Shown: positions 9,501-15,872, numbered from the stretch's first letter. The stretch: DNA of 17,622 nt from Pseudomonadota bacterium (GCA_023390055.1 JAEWDP010000037.1:1-17622), one strand, 5' to 3'. The notes: generated from the sequence alone by a model not told the origin. Made by a program: numbers and translations.

Positions 9501-9739
9501 CCGATAACATCGCTCGCGGTCTCAGCCAGAATATCTGATCCAAATCCTTCGCCACATGCAATATCGAGAACGCGCGCGCCTCGCACGACAGATGCTGTCA
9601 GCAGATAGCGATGCATATGTTCCAGATATATATTACCCGAAATTTCAGGCATGTAACGCTCACCTGTAAACTCAAGCTGCGACGAATTTACCGATTCGAA
9701 CATGTTCTTATTTGCCTGCACTAGGGTGTCCCGTTTCAT
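6566..9739 (-). CDS. Methyltransferase / GT2 / GT4 fusion protein (1057 residues)
   Basis: Three catalytic modules lie in one frame. Residues about 20-235 are a class I methyltransferase (FTGERYMPE, motif I RVLDIACGEGFGS at 56-68, GVDIS at 80-84, ETIEHIDGH at 124-132, LRPGGVLIVSTPEKS). Residues about 265-315 are charged and probably coiled coil, followed by a basic linker near 340-360. Residues about 398-650 are a GT-A family 2 transferase (AIVPSYNHASFL 401-412, ILDDASTDGS 431-440, acidic ESDD 487-490). Residues about 693-1050 are a GT-B family 4 transferase (FGGGEIFPIHLANAL 704-718, IHSHL 772-776, RGIEGKGWEEAI 877-888, ESFPLCLIQSMQVG 955-968). The usual EX7E motif reads E955-X7-Q963. There is no signal peptide, so it should act in the cytoplasm. 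It likely adds two sugars and a methyl group to a chain. ATG 9739 has only a weak binding site. Confidence 0.85.
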   Translation of the reverse strand: MKRDTLVQANKNMFESVNSSQLEFTGERYMPEISGNIYLEHMHRYLLTASVVRGARVLDIACGEGFGSDILAETASDVIGVDISEAAILHASAKYARDGLRFEIGSVTAIPLPNESVDFVVSFETIEHIDGHQEMLAEVKRVLRPGGVLIVSTPEKSVYTDASDHVNPFHVKELYRDEFTALLSAHFAHVQMHGQKINFGSVIAPEDASIQFSEIRSETGEYAQGQLRPTYLIATASDDVKQLCSFAGIYSQDIQASEPVLVRVNFEQEKWRKETEAIIASKEAEADEARKKAEVLVKDFTWVSDRVGELQRVNSISNARASKLIKRLLLTRLLYWLSARGQFSDKRRKRFRRSAEKRDPMLLARRLDGFCHEFVHRVSSNSALGEERKAMLNAIGLSVTAIVPSYNHASFLRQRLDSILNQSYPLIDVIILDDASTDGSREIIEEYLVKYPDRIRAVLNETNSGSVFAQWQKGHDLATRDLVWFCESDDFAEHDFVERLIGNFRDPSVVISFGRVEFADAQGQCVPGLDHYRESAEERIWSETCVRPAAAWFAGGFGVKNVIPNVGGCLWRHFPIPQSVWDEARSYRIMGDWFLYSEVAQGGQIAFEPSAVSYFRAHGANTSGSSAQSSPEYYREYFRLMTALKRRWDIPDTTVDRFVTQAGAIFRGAGVKGAVFDDLVNARALKAVERDVPHVLIGILGFSFGGGEIFPIHLANALHSIGVAVSILQMSNLDDHPDVRAMLNPSIPVYGADVVRAKGGKRFVRDAGISIIHSHLASVEMLMLDEEEVEVPYLATLHGSYEAMKISHKRIANWAERVNQYAYTAEKNLVPFGTPLPGPEKFIKFRNAMPIDTRPPPFSRASLGIADDAVVFTLVARGIEGKGWEEAIRAYQALRMRCPDVATALLAVGEGEKTDAARNLAKGDPSIHFLGFVKEIHGVYNLSDVALVPTRFPGESFPLCLIQSMQVGVPCIATDIGEIRSMVQPEAKSSAGLIVPHLQDDDAFVLAVSELMEAILEPNRRAVLATGARQIGEDFGMDMLAQRYLELYRQMIPHRAD

Positions 9740-9795
9740 ATCTTCATCTCAAAGAAAGTTCCTACATACCACAGCCGCCTTAACCACTCGGAAAA

Positions 9796-10548
9796 CTATC
9801 GATATAGTGTCAACGCCTGTGCCGATGGGAATTCCGCGGTCGTGACTATTACCGACGATGCGCCTGCACGTAAGCCATAGGTCCAGCAATCAGCGCCGAA
9901 TTCGGTGTGTACGACGAAGTCTTTGCGGTCACCGAAGCTAGGGGCCCCGTGAAAACTCTCCTTTAGACCAGCACGATTACGTGAAAGACGTCCTACAATT
10001 ATAGGAATGGTGAAAACAACAGCCCCATTTAATGCGGTGACGCGTAGACATTCGCGCAGAGCTAGTATGGGATCGGCGACATGCTCTAGTGTGTCGGAGT
10101 GGATGACCAAGTCGTAGGTCATATCAGGAAAGGGCATCGCATGCATGTCAACATAAGGATAATCGTGGCGCTCGTAGCCCGGCAGCGGAACTAAAGCCTC
10201 TGAGACACCATCGCAGCCATTGAGATCGAGAATTCTGAGCTTGGAAGATTCTAGTTCTCGTAGCGTGCGGGTACAGCGCAAATGACGCTGGATTGCCGAG
10301 CCAAGAGCAACACCTCGCAGGCTAGTCCCGCAAGAATTGCACCGCGTTCCCTGTTGGCGATTGATGTAAGCTGCTTCTTCGATGTTAATACCCCATTCAT
10401 CGATGAGTTCTTCCCAAAGCACGGTCGAATCCGAGAAGGTGGTTCCGTCGCAGACCGAGCAGACGAGAGAGGGTTTAGTTGTCATTTCGGCGAACTCGCG
10501 TACCTTCCTTTTGGAAGGTACCACGCCGAACAGTTTTCTTAAGACCAT
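9796..10548 (-). CDS. SAM methyltransferase with N-terminal Cys4 (zinc-ribbon-like) region
   Basis: About 250 residues from ATG 10548. Near the N-terminus lies CSVC, then some 36 residues later CNSC: two CxxC pairs that could bind zinc. Then come ILDLNGCDGVS (motif I), DMHAMPFPDMTYDLVIHSDTLEHV (acidic loop to LEHV, in parts) and ALNGAVVFTIPI, as in Methyltransf_11 proteins. Cys-rich N-termini like this occur in some sugar C- or O-methyltransferases. The start is unsure: GTG 10578 is the longest, ATG 10548 has AGGGG twelve bases upstream, and ATG 10485 begins MTTKPSLVCSVC just before the Cys pair. A perfect hairpin lies between the last two. It is first in the minus-strand run with the 1057-residue fusion (56 bases away) and the epimerase. 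Confidence 0.7.
   Translation of the reverse strand: MVLRKLFGVVPSKRKVREFAEMTTKPSLVCSVCDGTTFSDSTVLWEELIDEWGINIEEAAYINRQQGTRCNSCGTSLRGVALGSAIQRHLRCTRTLRELESSKLRILDLNGCDGVSEALVPLPGYERHDYPYVDMHAMPFPDMTYDLVIHSDTLEHVADPILALRECLRVTALNGAVVFTIPIIVGRLSRNRAGLKESFHGAPSFGDRKDFVVHTEFGADCWTYGLRAGASSVIVTTAEFPSAQALTLYR
10500..10521. repeat. Perfect 9-bp hairpin at the methyltransferase 5' end
   Basis: GTACCTTCC (10500-10508) and GGAAGGTAC (10513-10521) are perfect complements around a four-base loop. If translation starts at 10548 or 10578 the hairpin is in early codons; if it starts at 10485 it is in the leader, about 15 bases before the start. It could affect translation or be chance. Confidence 0.4.
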
Positions 10549-10578
10549 GAGCTTTTCAATCCCCTGCGCACGCTTCAC

Positions 10579-10771
10579 TTATTAATGTCTCGATGAGATC
10601 GGGGCAATGTGGGGAGGACATATCTCTCGAAATAAACCCGATGAAATTCTCATTTAGTCTTCCACCCTGATACAGCGGTCGATTTCCCGGCTTTCCCGGC
10701 CAGCAGTGCTTGGCCCCATACCTGCCATTGTCAAGGTATATAGGCCATTTTTCTTAGCATGGGAGTCGTTC
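10579..10771. other. Gap upstream of glycan run, before the IS66 end
   Basis: I see no gene in this stretch. It must hold the promoter for the minus-strand run starting at about 10548, but I could not pick out a convincing promoter. It ends where the IS66-like terminal sequence GTAAGCG begins. Confidence 0.3.
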
Positions 10772-11340
10772 GTAAGCGTGTAGGCCACCCCACGTAGCGC
10801 TGCCGATTGATTTCACTCATGCTTCCGTATGAATCATACGGAGAGTCATATGAGCGACACTATGAATCATGGTCGAGCCTTTGAAGTCTTGACGGCTGTG
10901 CCAGTGCACAAGCAGCGCAGGCCGCGGCAATGGTCAGACGACGAAAAGGCGGCAACCTTGAAAGAGGCAATGCTTCCCGGTGCAAATGTCTCTGCCGTTG
11001 CCCGTGCCTATGGATTAGACCCATCCCAGCTTCACGGCTGGCGAAGAGTAGCGCTCGGATCCGGTGCACTTCGTCGACGGGAAAAGGCCGGCGAGGAGAA
11101 GGCAACCTTCGCACGGGTCGAGGCGGTGGAAACAGACCTCGTTGAGATTTGGGTTGGCGATGCAGCCCTTCGGGTGAACGCAACAATCAACCCGAAACTG
11201 TTGGCTGGTATCGTCAAAGCGGTACGATCAGCATGATCGCCTCAGGCGTTGTGGTCTACGTGTCGTGCCAACCGGTCGACTTTCGAAAAGGAGCTGCCTC
11301 CCTCATGGCACTGGTCCGGGATGGAGGCCTCGATCCCTTC
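10772..11340 (+). mobile_element. IS66-family element, left part, truncated in tnpB
   Basis: The left end is placed at GTAAGCGTGTAGGCCACC (10772 on) because IS66 family inverted repeats typically begin GTAAGC, about 80 bases before tnpA. tnpA and the first third of tnpB follow in the standard order with an ATGA overlap. Homology stops after the codons for GGLDPF at about 11340, where recombinase-element end sequence begins. The rest of tnpB, all of tnpC and the right inverted repeat are absent from this position and may lie beyond the far end of the inserted elements. Confidence 0.75.
10850..11236 (+). CDS. tnpA: IS66-family TnpA (Orf1, helix-turn-helix accessory protein)
   Basis: A 128-residue protein. 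RQWSDDEKAATLKEAMLPGA followed by NVSAVARAYGLDPSQLHGWR is the IS66 Orf1/transposase-8-type helix-turn-helix. The C-terminal part (VEIWVGDAALRVN, then LLAGIVKAVR) is also typical. The start at ATG 10850 has CGGAGAG five to six bases upstream; the frame runs to an earlier ATG at 10829, which lacks this spacing. Its stop overlaps the tnpB start (ATGA, 11233-11236), the normal IS66 arrangement for translational coupling. The gene itself looks intact, but its element has lost tnpC here, so it cannot transpose on its own. Confidence 0.85.
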   Translation: MSDTMNHGRAFEVLTAVPVHKQRRPRQWSDDEKAATLKEAMLPGANVSAVARAYGLDPSQLHGWRRVALGSGALRRREKAGEEKATFARVEAVETDLVEIWVGDAALRVNATINPKLLAGIVKAVRSA

Positions 11341-11379
11341 TTATGTGTCGGGAGAGATTATGTGGCGGAGCCGTCCTGA
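11233..11379 (+). pseudogene. tnpB: IS66-family TnpB (Orf2), truncated
   Basis: The frame reads MIASGVVVYVSCQPVDFRKG, then AASLMALVRDGGLDPF, a clear match to the IS66 Orf2 N-terminus (the PVDFRKG...LV...GxDPF signature). Family members are about 115 residues; here homology ends at residue 36 (about 11340) and twelve unrelated residues follow to a stop at 11379. The break is where the outer recombinase element's end begins, so that insertion is the likely cause. Confidence 0.8.
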
Positions 11380-11426
11380 CGCCAACCGGAGCCCGCCGAG
11401 TCTGGAATTCTGCGCCACATAATATT
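11341..11426. repeat. End of the outer RIT-like element, with inverted repeats
   Basis: ATTATGTGGCG (11357-11367) and CGCCACATAAT (11413-11423) form a perfect 11-bp inverted repeat with a 45-base spacer. Just outside is TTATGTGTCGGG (11341-11352), a near copy in direct orientation (10 of 12 matching TTATGTGGCGGA). The region lies between the outer ritC stop (11427) and the IS66 tnpB break. The intact element has the same layout after its own ritC (14972-15060) with related bases (ATTATGTCGGG). I read these as recombinase binding or terminal sites. Confidence 0.55.
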
Positions 11427-11639
11427 TTAAATGCTGTTCAGCAGCTGCAGGACAGCGTCGTTGGGCCGGAAACGCACGCCATAATTTCCGTCGACACCCG
11501 CCTTCTCGAGACCATTGCGCATCATCTCGACATCCGGGGCGGCATAGCGGTGGGTGGTTGCGACTTGTGCGTGCCCGAGCCAGGCCTGAATCGTCAAGAG
11601 ATCCACGCCGGACTGGAGGAGCTTCATGGCAAGGGAGTG
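11427..11639 (-). pseudogene. Outer RitC-like tyrosine recombinase, C-terminal part
   Basis: On the minus strand the frame from the CAC at 11639 reads H, SLAMKLLQSGVDLLTIQAWL, then GHAQVATTHRYAAPDVEMM, ending in RFRPNDAVLQLLNSI and TAA. This holds the catalytic LGH histidine and the tyrosine nucleophile (THRY). Its tail parallels that of the intact RitC (RPDDNLLGFLNSL). It begins exactly where the other half of the gene (15075-15872) stops. Joined at the shared CAC codon the two give a 335-residue protein, close to the 332 residues of the intact RitC. The intervening 3.4 kb is the inserted RIT element. Confidence 0.85.
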
Positions 11640-11671
11640 GCGACTATGTCTTGATCGATATAGTCGCCACT
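11636..11671. repeat. 12-bp palindrome at the RIT left edge
   Basis: AGTGGCGACTAT (11636-11647) and ATAGTCGCCACT (11660-11671) are perfect complements with a 12-base loop. It contains GACTAT, also present in the adjacent terminal repeat. No equivalent lies at the right junction, where the 34-bp repeat abuts target sequence directly. Confidence 0.8.
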
Positions 11672-11701
11672 ATCTACCCCGCCCGACTATGTCGGGTAGC
11701 T
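11668..11701 (+). repeat. RIT left terminal inverted repeat (34 bp)
   Basis: It begins CACTATCTACCCCG and ends GTCGGGTAGCT, and is the exact reverse complement of 15044-15077. Inside is a dyad, CCCGAC-TAT-GTCGGG (11682-11696): two 6-bp arms around three bases, the shape of a tyrosine-recombinase core site with two inverted arms. The same-shaped dyad lies in the right copy. Confidence 0.9.
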
Positions 11702-11793
11702 ATATTTCGACCAAAGATTTCAATGGTTTATAGATAGCATATAGAGATAGTTCGTATCCCTTCCAGCAATCCAGCTTGGGAAGGGAGCAAACA

Positions 11794-13026
11794 ATGAAGT
11801 ATTTCATTAACGATGATATCGCGTTGTCGCGGCCGCCGGAGGGCCCGGTGGCGAGTTACATTATCCCGTTTGCCAATTGGCTCGTTGATCGAGGCTACGG
11901 TCTTGTCTCCATGAGGAACCAGATGCTGATGGCGGCAGGCTTCAGCAAATGGCTCGGGCATAAGGGGATTGAACTCAGTGACATAAGTGAAGATCACCCC
12001 GGGCGTTATTTGCTGGACCGAGCGCAGCGGCCAAAGCTTGGAGATACCGCCGCTCTTCGACATCTGTTGGCTTTTCTGCGGAGCCAGAACGCAATCGCCG
12101 AAGAGATTGAGGCCGATCACAACCCATCGCAGGTAGAACAACATGTGCAGGCATATGAGCGGTATTTGCGAGACGCCCGTGCGCTAGCTCGCGAGACGAT
12201 TGCAAATTACCGGCCGGTCGTCCGAGATTTTCTCAATTTCCGCTTTAGCGATGGCGAGGTGTCGCTCGCACAATTGCGTGCTGTCGACGTGACCGATTTC
12301 GTGCAACGGAAGGTTTCGCGTATCAACATGCGACGCGCGAAGATCATTACCACCGCACTGCGGTCGTTTCTATCATATGCGCGCTATCGGGGGGACATCA
12401 CATCAGACCTAGCGGCAGCGGTCCCGATCGTGGCCAACTGGTCGCTATCATCTATTCCCCGTGCGATCGGCCGCGACGAGGTCACTCGCTTACTCACCAG
12501 CATTGACCGCGATACGCCCGTCGGGTGCCGCGACTACGCGATGATCCTCGCATTGGCCCGATTGGGACTGCGGTCGAGCGAGGTGATCATGCTCGAACTC
12601 GATGATATTGATTGGGCCGCCGGACAAATCCATGTGGTTGGCAAGAACGGGCAGCGCAAAGACCTTCCGTTGCCGGTCGACGTTGGCGAAGCGATCGCCA
12701 ATTACCTATGGAAGGCGCGTCCGCGCAATGCCAGCCGCCGTGTCTTTCTACGCGACAAGGCGCCGATCCAGGGTTTCACCGGCCCATGTGGACTCGGATC
12801 GGTCATCCGACGCTCACTCAAGAGGGCCGGCATCGACTCTCCCACAAAGGGAACCCACCAGTTCCGACATGGGCTTGCCTCAGAGATGCTGCGCGGCGGC
12901 GCCTCGTTGAGGGAGATCGGCGATGTTCTGGGACATCGCCATGTGCAGACAACGGCGATTTACGCCAAGGTCGATCTCGACGCGTTGCGAACACTGGCTT
13001 TGCCATGGCCGGGAGAAGCGCAATGA
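11794..13026 (+). CDS. ritA: RIT element tyrosine recombinase A
   Basis: 410 residues. An N-terminal SAM-like core-binding region (about 110-210, with HVQAYERYLRDARALARETI) precedes a phage-integrase catalytic domain (about 222-400). Catalytic residues visible: R260 in ARLGLRSSE, K284 in VGKNGQRK, H355 and R358 in HQFRHG, H381 in LGHRH, and nucleophile Y390 in TTAIYAKVD. The first 100 or so residues precede the usual integrase fold, as in the longer first recombinase of RIT trios. ATG 11794 has AAGGGA seven bases upstream; an in-frame upstream start at 11776 is less well placed. About 90 bases separate it from the left terminal repeat. Its stop overlaps the ritB start by ATGA, so the three proteins are likely made in a coupled way and may act together at the ends. 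Confidence 0.9.
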   Translation: MKYFINDDIALSRPPEGPVASYIIPFANWLVDRGYGLVSMRNQMLMAAGFSKWLGHKGIELSDISEDHPGRYLLDRAQRPKLGDTAALRHLLAFLRSQNAIAEEIEADHNPSQVEQHVQAYERYLRDARALARETIANYRPVVRDFLNFRFSDGEVSLAQLRAVDVTDFVQRKVSRINMRRAKIITTALRSFLSYARYRGDITSDLAAAVPIVANWSLSSIPRAIGRDEVTRLLTSIDRDTPVGCRDYAMILALARLGLRSSEVIMLELDDIDWAAGQIHVVGKNGQRKDLPLPVDVGEAIANYLWKARPRNASRRVFLRDKAPIQGFTGPCGLGSVIRRSLKRAGIDSPTKGTHQFRHGLASEMLRGGASLREIGDVLGHRHVQTTAIYAKVDLDALRTLALPWPGEAQ

Positions 13027-13967
13027 GCACACTCCGACAGGCTGTTCAGGACTACCTCGAGATGCGGCGAAGGTTGGGGTTCAAATTGCGAGAGACAGGA
13101 AGGGGATTGATCGATTTCGTTACCTTCCTGGAGGCCAATGACGCGCCATATATCACGACGGAACTGGCCCTTGCCTGGGCTCAGCGACCATCGCGGGCGC
13201 TGCCTTCGCATTGGGCGACCCGGCTGGGCTATGTCCGCGTATTCGCCCGCTATCGCGCTGCTGCCGATCCGCGAACTCAGATTCCGCCAGCAGGTTTGCT
13301 GCCCTTTCGGACGAAGCGGGCACGACCGTATCTCTATTCACAGGTAGACATCCAACGTCTTCTGTCGGCCGCTCTGGAGATGCCATGCCGATATAGCCGC
13401 TGCAAGCTCAGGCCATGGACATACTACTGCCTGTTCGGATTGCTGAGCGTTTCCGGCCTGCGCCTCGGCGAGGCCCGCAACCTCAAGCTCGCGGACGTTG
13501 ATTTCGACGCTGCAGTGTTGACGATCCGCGGCACAAAGTTCGGCAAATCCCGTCTCGTGCCGATGCACGCGTCAACCTGTAGAGTGCTTCAGGAATATCT
13601 CAAACGCCGCCGGCAGCATTGTGCAGCCCAGGCATCATCGCCTTATTTGTTCACTTCGCAACTGGGCAATCGCCTTGATGTCGGAGACATTCATCGAACG
13701 TTCTATGCTCTGTCTCGCCAGATTGGCCTGCGCGGCGCAACTGACAGCCACGGCCCACGCCTCCATGACATGCGGCATGTGTTCGCGACGAATACACTGG
13801 TGCGTTGGTACGAAGCCGAGCAAGATCCCGAGCGGCTCTTGCCCATTTTGTCCACTTATCTTGGCCATGTCCACGTGGCCGACACCCAATGGTACCTCAG
13901 CGCTTCACCCGAACTGATGAAAGAAGCAATGCGCCGCCTTGAACGTCGCTGGGAGGATCGGACATGA
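13023..13967 (+). CDS. ritB: RIT element tyrosine recombinase B
   Basis: 314 residues, starting at the ATG in the ATGA shared with ritA's stop. An open frame extends upstream to 12612 but overlaps ritA and lacks support. The core-binding region is about 1-95. The catalytic domain shows R147 in VSGLRLGEA, K172 or K175 in RGTKFGKSR, H248 and R251 in LHDMRHVF, H282 in YLGHVHV and nucleophile Y291 in TQWYLSA. The set is complete, so it should be active. RIT trios have the genes in fixed order, and this one corresponds to the middle, shorter protein. Its C-terminal 34 residues, from the LGH motif on, match in length the fragment at 15869-15973, which helps identify that fragment. Confidence 0.9.
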   Translation: MSTLRQAVQDYLEMRRRLGFKLRETGRGLIDFVTFLEANDAPYITTELALAWAQRPSRALPSHWATRLGYVRVFARYRAAADPRTQIPPAGLLPFRTKRARPYLYSQVDIQRLLSAALEMPCRYSRCKLRPWTYYCLFGLLSVSGLRLGEARNLKLADVDFDAAVLTIRGTKFGKSRLVPMHASTCRVLQEYLKRRRQHCAAQASSPYLFTSQLGNRLDVGDIHRTFYALSRQIGLRGATDSHGPRLHDMRHVFATNTLVRWYEAEQDPERLLPILSTYLGHVHVADTQWYLSASPELMKEAMRRLERRWEDRT

Positions 13968-14962
13968 ACAAGCACGCCAGCCTAGCGCCACTCTTGGAGC
14001 GCTTTTTCATCCAACGCCTGATGCAACAGCGGCAGGCAAGCCCCCATACGATCAACTCCTATCGGGACACATTTCGGCAGTTGTTGAAGTTCGCCCAACG
14101 AAGGTTGCATAAACCGCCGTCTCGCCTGAGCTTTGAGGAGATCGATACCCCGCTGATTGCCGCGTTCCTTGATGAACTTGAGACCCGCCAGGGTATCAGC
14201 GTCCGCAGCCGCAACTTACGCCTCACCGCAATTCATTCCTTCTTTCGCTTCGCCGCCTTCGAGGTGCCGGAGCATTCCGCCCAAATTCAACGTGTTCTTG
14301 CCATTCCCAGCAAACGCTTCACTCGAACGCTCGTTAGCTTCCTGACTCGCCCAGAGGTGGATGCACTGCTGGCCGCACCGGATCAATCGACATGGGCCGG
14401 GCGGCGCGACCACGCGTTTCTCCTGGTCGCGGTGCAGACCGGCTTGCGGCTATCGGAGATCACCAGTCTCAAGCGGGACGATCTGTTCTTCGGCACGGGT
14501 GCCCATCTGCGCGTCATTGGTAAAGGGCGCAAGGAACGCTGCACTCCGTTCGCCAAGTCGACGACCGCAGTCTTGAGAAGCTGGCTGAAAGAGCCGCAGC
14601 GCGGAGACCAAGGTATCCTGTTTCCCAGTGCCAGAGGTGAGCGGCTGAGCGTTCATGGCGTTCAGTATATGCTGAACAAACACCGTCAAATCGCTTCTGC
14701 CATGTGCCCGTCTTTGAAGGGAAAGCGCGTCACTGTTCATCGTCTGAGGCACACGATGGCCATGGACCTGCTGCAGGCTGGCGTCGACCGCGCCGTCATT
14801 GCTTTGTGGCTCGGCCATGAATCGGTCGAGACCACCCAAATTTATCTCGAGGCGACATTGGCCATGAAGGAGGCGGCCTTGGAGAAGACCTCTCCATATT
14901 TCGGCAAGTCATCCCGCTACCGACCTGACGACAATTTGTTGGGGTTCTTGAACAGCCTGTAG
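13964..14962 (+). CDS. ritC: RIT element tyrosine recombinase C
   Basis: 332 residues, starting at the ATG in the ATGA overlap with ritB's stop. The N-terminal core-binding domain is about 5-95 (QQRQASPHTINSYRDTFRQL). The catalytic domain shows R162 in QTGLRLSE, K187 in IGKGRKER, H259 and R262 in HRLRHTM, H285 in WLGHES and nucleophile Y294 in TTQIYLEA. The C-terminal extension RPDDNLLGFLNSL recurs in the interrupted outer RitC-like gene, which also shares RLHK, AFLDELE and the QRVLxIPxKR stretch. That makes the two proteins homologous but clearly diverged. The gene ends at TAG 14960-14962, ten bases before the inner inverted repeat of the element's right end. Confidence 0.9.
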   Translation: MNKHASLAPLLERFFIQRLMQQRQASPHTINSYRDTFRQLLKFAQRRLHKPPSRLSFEEIDTPLIAAFLDELETRQGISVRSRNLRLTAIHSFFRFAAFEVPEHSAQIQRVLAIPSKRFTRTLVSFLTRPEVDALLAAPDQSTWAGRRDHAFLLVAVQTGLRLSEITSLKRDDLFFGTGAHLRVIGKGRKERCTPFAKSTTAVLRSWLKEPQRGDQGILFPSARGERLSVHGVQYMLNKHRQIASAMCPSLKGKRVTVHRLRHTMAMDLLQAGVDRAVIALWLGHESVETTQIYLEATLAMKEAALEKTSPYFGKSSRYRPDDNLLGFLNSL

Positions 14963-14971
14963 AATCGAGCA

Positions 14972-15060
14972 GATTATGTCGGGTGGCTCAGGCGTTTCTG
15001 CAGGAAATATCTCTATTCCTCAGATACTTACCATTGCGATCAAAGCTACCCGACATAGTC
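14972..15060. repeat. Inner inverted repeat at the RIT right end
   Basis: GATTATGTCGGGTGGC (14972-14987) and GCTACCCGACATAGTC (15045-15060) are inverted copies with two mismatches in 16. The second copy overlaps the right terminal repeat. The spacing and position after ritC mirror the arrangement after the outer ritC (11357-11423), suggesting a conserved end structure. Confidence 0.7.
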
Positions 15061-15077
15061 GGGCGGGGTAGATAGTG
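15044..15077 (-). repeat. RIT right terminal inverted repeat (34 bp)
   Basis: Exact reverse complement of 11668-11701. It contains the dyad CCCGAC-ATA-GTCGGG (15049-15063) and ends GGGGTAGATAGTG, where AGTG is shared with the target gene. Beyond 15077 the sequence is the outer recombinase gene with no gap. Confidence 0.9.
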
Positions 15078-15872
15078 CCGGAAGGTGTGCGGCGATATGG
15101 GCTTGCCGGCCAAGCCTGGGCTGATGGTCATGGCCTCAGCGACTGCACGCCGCACGATATGGGTTGCTCCGAAACGTGTCAGGCGCTGGTTGTGGGCGCC
15201 GACAAAGATCGGTTTCGGCTCGTGATAGGCGATCCCACGCTCGCGCAACAAATCTGTCAGTGCCTGCGCCAGGTCCTGAGGAATGGGGACGACGCGATCT
15301 CTGCGCCCTTTGCCCCGCAGCAGCACTTGCGGATACGGCCGCTCCAATTGAAGGTCGTTCGCATTGACGCCGGTGGCTTCGGAAACGCGGGCGCCGGTCC
15401 GTGCCAAGAAGAGCAGAAAGGCTCGGTCGCGCCGACCACGGGACGTTCTCCGATCGGGCGCCGCAATGAGTCCATCCACTTCTGCCTTGGTGAGGTGCCG
15501 CGTCATCTCCATGTGCGCCCGTTTTATGGGAATCGTAAGCACGCGTTGGGCGATACCAAAGGAAGCGGGGTCGGCGGCTGCCACGTGGTGGAAGAAAGAT
15601 CGGATCGCAGCCAGGCGAGCGTTGCGCGTGGCGACGGTGTTGTTCCGCTTCTCTTCGAGTTCGTCAAGAAAAGCGAGAACGAGGTCTCGATCGAGGTCTT
15701 CAAGCGCCAGCATCGCCGGCCTCTTGTGCAATCGGGCGGCGGCAAAGAGGATCAGCATGCGCAAGGCATCTCGATAGCTGGCCACGGTCGCAGGAGTCGC
15801 GTTGCGTTGTCTGATCAAGCTCCGGCGAAAGTAGGATTCCAGGAGCGGCGCCAGCAGCAAGTGTTTGCTCAT
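15075..15872 (-). pseudogene. Outer RitC-like tyrosine recombinase, N-terminal part
   Basis: 266 residues from ATG 15872 to the CAC at 15075-15077. The core-binding domain (LIRQRNATPATVASYRDALR) is followed by a catalytic domain with the first Arg in RTGARVSEA, the Lys in LRGKGRRDR, and HTFRH at the very end. The RIT element enters within that last His codon; the frame runs on through the terminal repeat to 14988, producing about 30 meaningless residues. The LGH and Tyr are in the other part (11427-11639), so neither half can be catalytic alone. The start forms an ATGA overlap with the gene upstream (15869-15973), as between RIT genes, so this is the third gene of a second RIT-like trio read on the minus strand. 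Confidence 0.85.

Larger units (their letters stand above)
11636..15077 (+). mobile_element. RIT (recombinase-in-trio) element, apparently intact
   Basis: Three tyrosine recombinase genes on + (ritA, ritB, ritC) are joined by ATGA overlaps and bounded by 34-bp perfect inverted repeats (11668-11701 and 15044-15077). This is the organisation described for RIT elements. All three proteins keep the R-K-HxxR-H-Y residues. AGTG at 11636-11639 and 15074-15077 is shared at the two junctions with the interrupted recombinase gene, so it is either a target duplication or the crossover overlap. The element is about 3.4 kb. The left end carries an extra palindrome that the right end lacks, so the exact outer left boundary is uncertain by about 30 bases. 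Confidence 0.85.

Noticed and set aside
11265..11654. Plus-strand open frame across the IS66/RIT junction
   Set aside because: It is antisense to the outer ritC C-terminal part and spans an insertion junction.
12612..13022. Upstream extension of the ritB frame
   Set aside because: It overlaps most of the ritA catalytic domain and has no binding site; the ATGA overlap at 13023 is the natural start.
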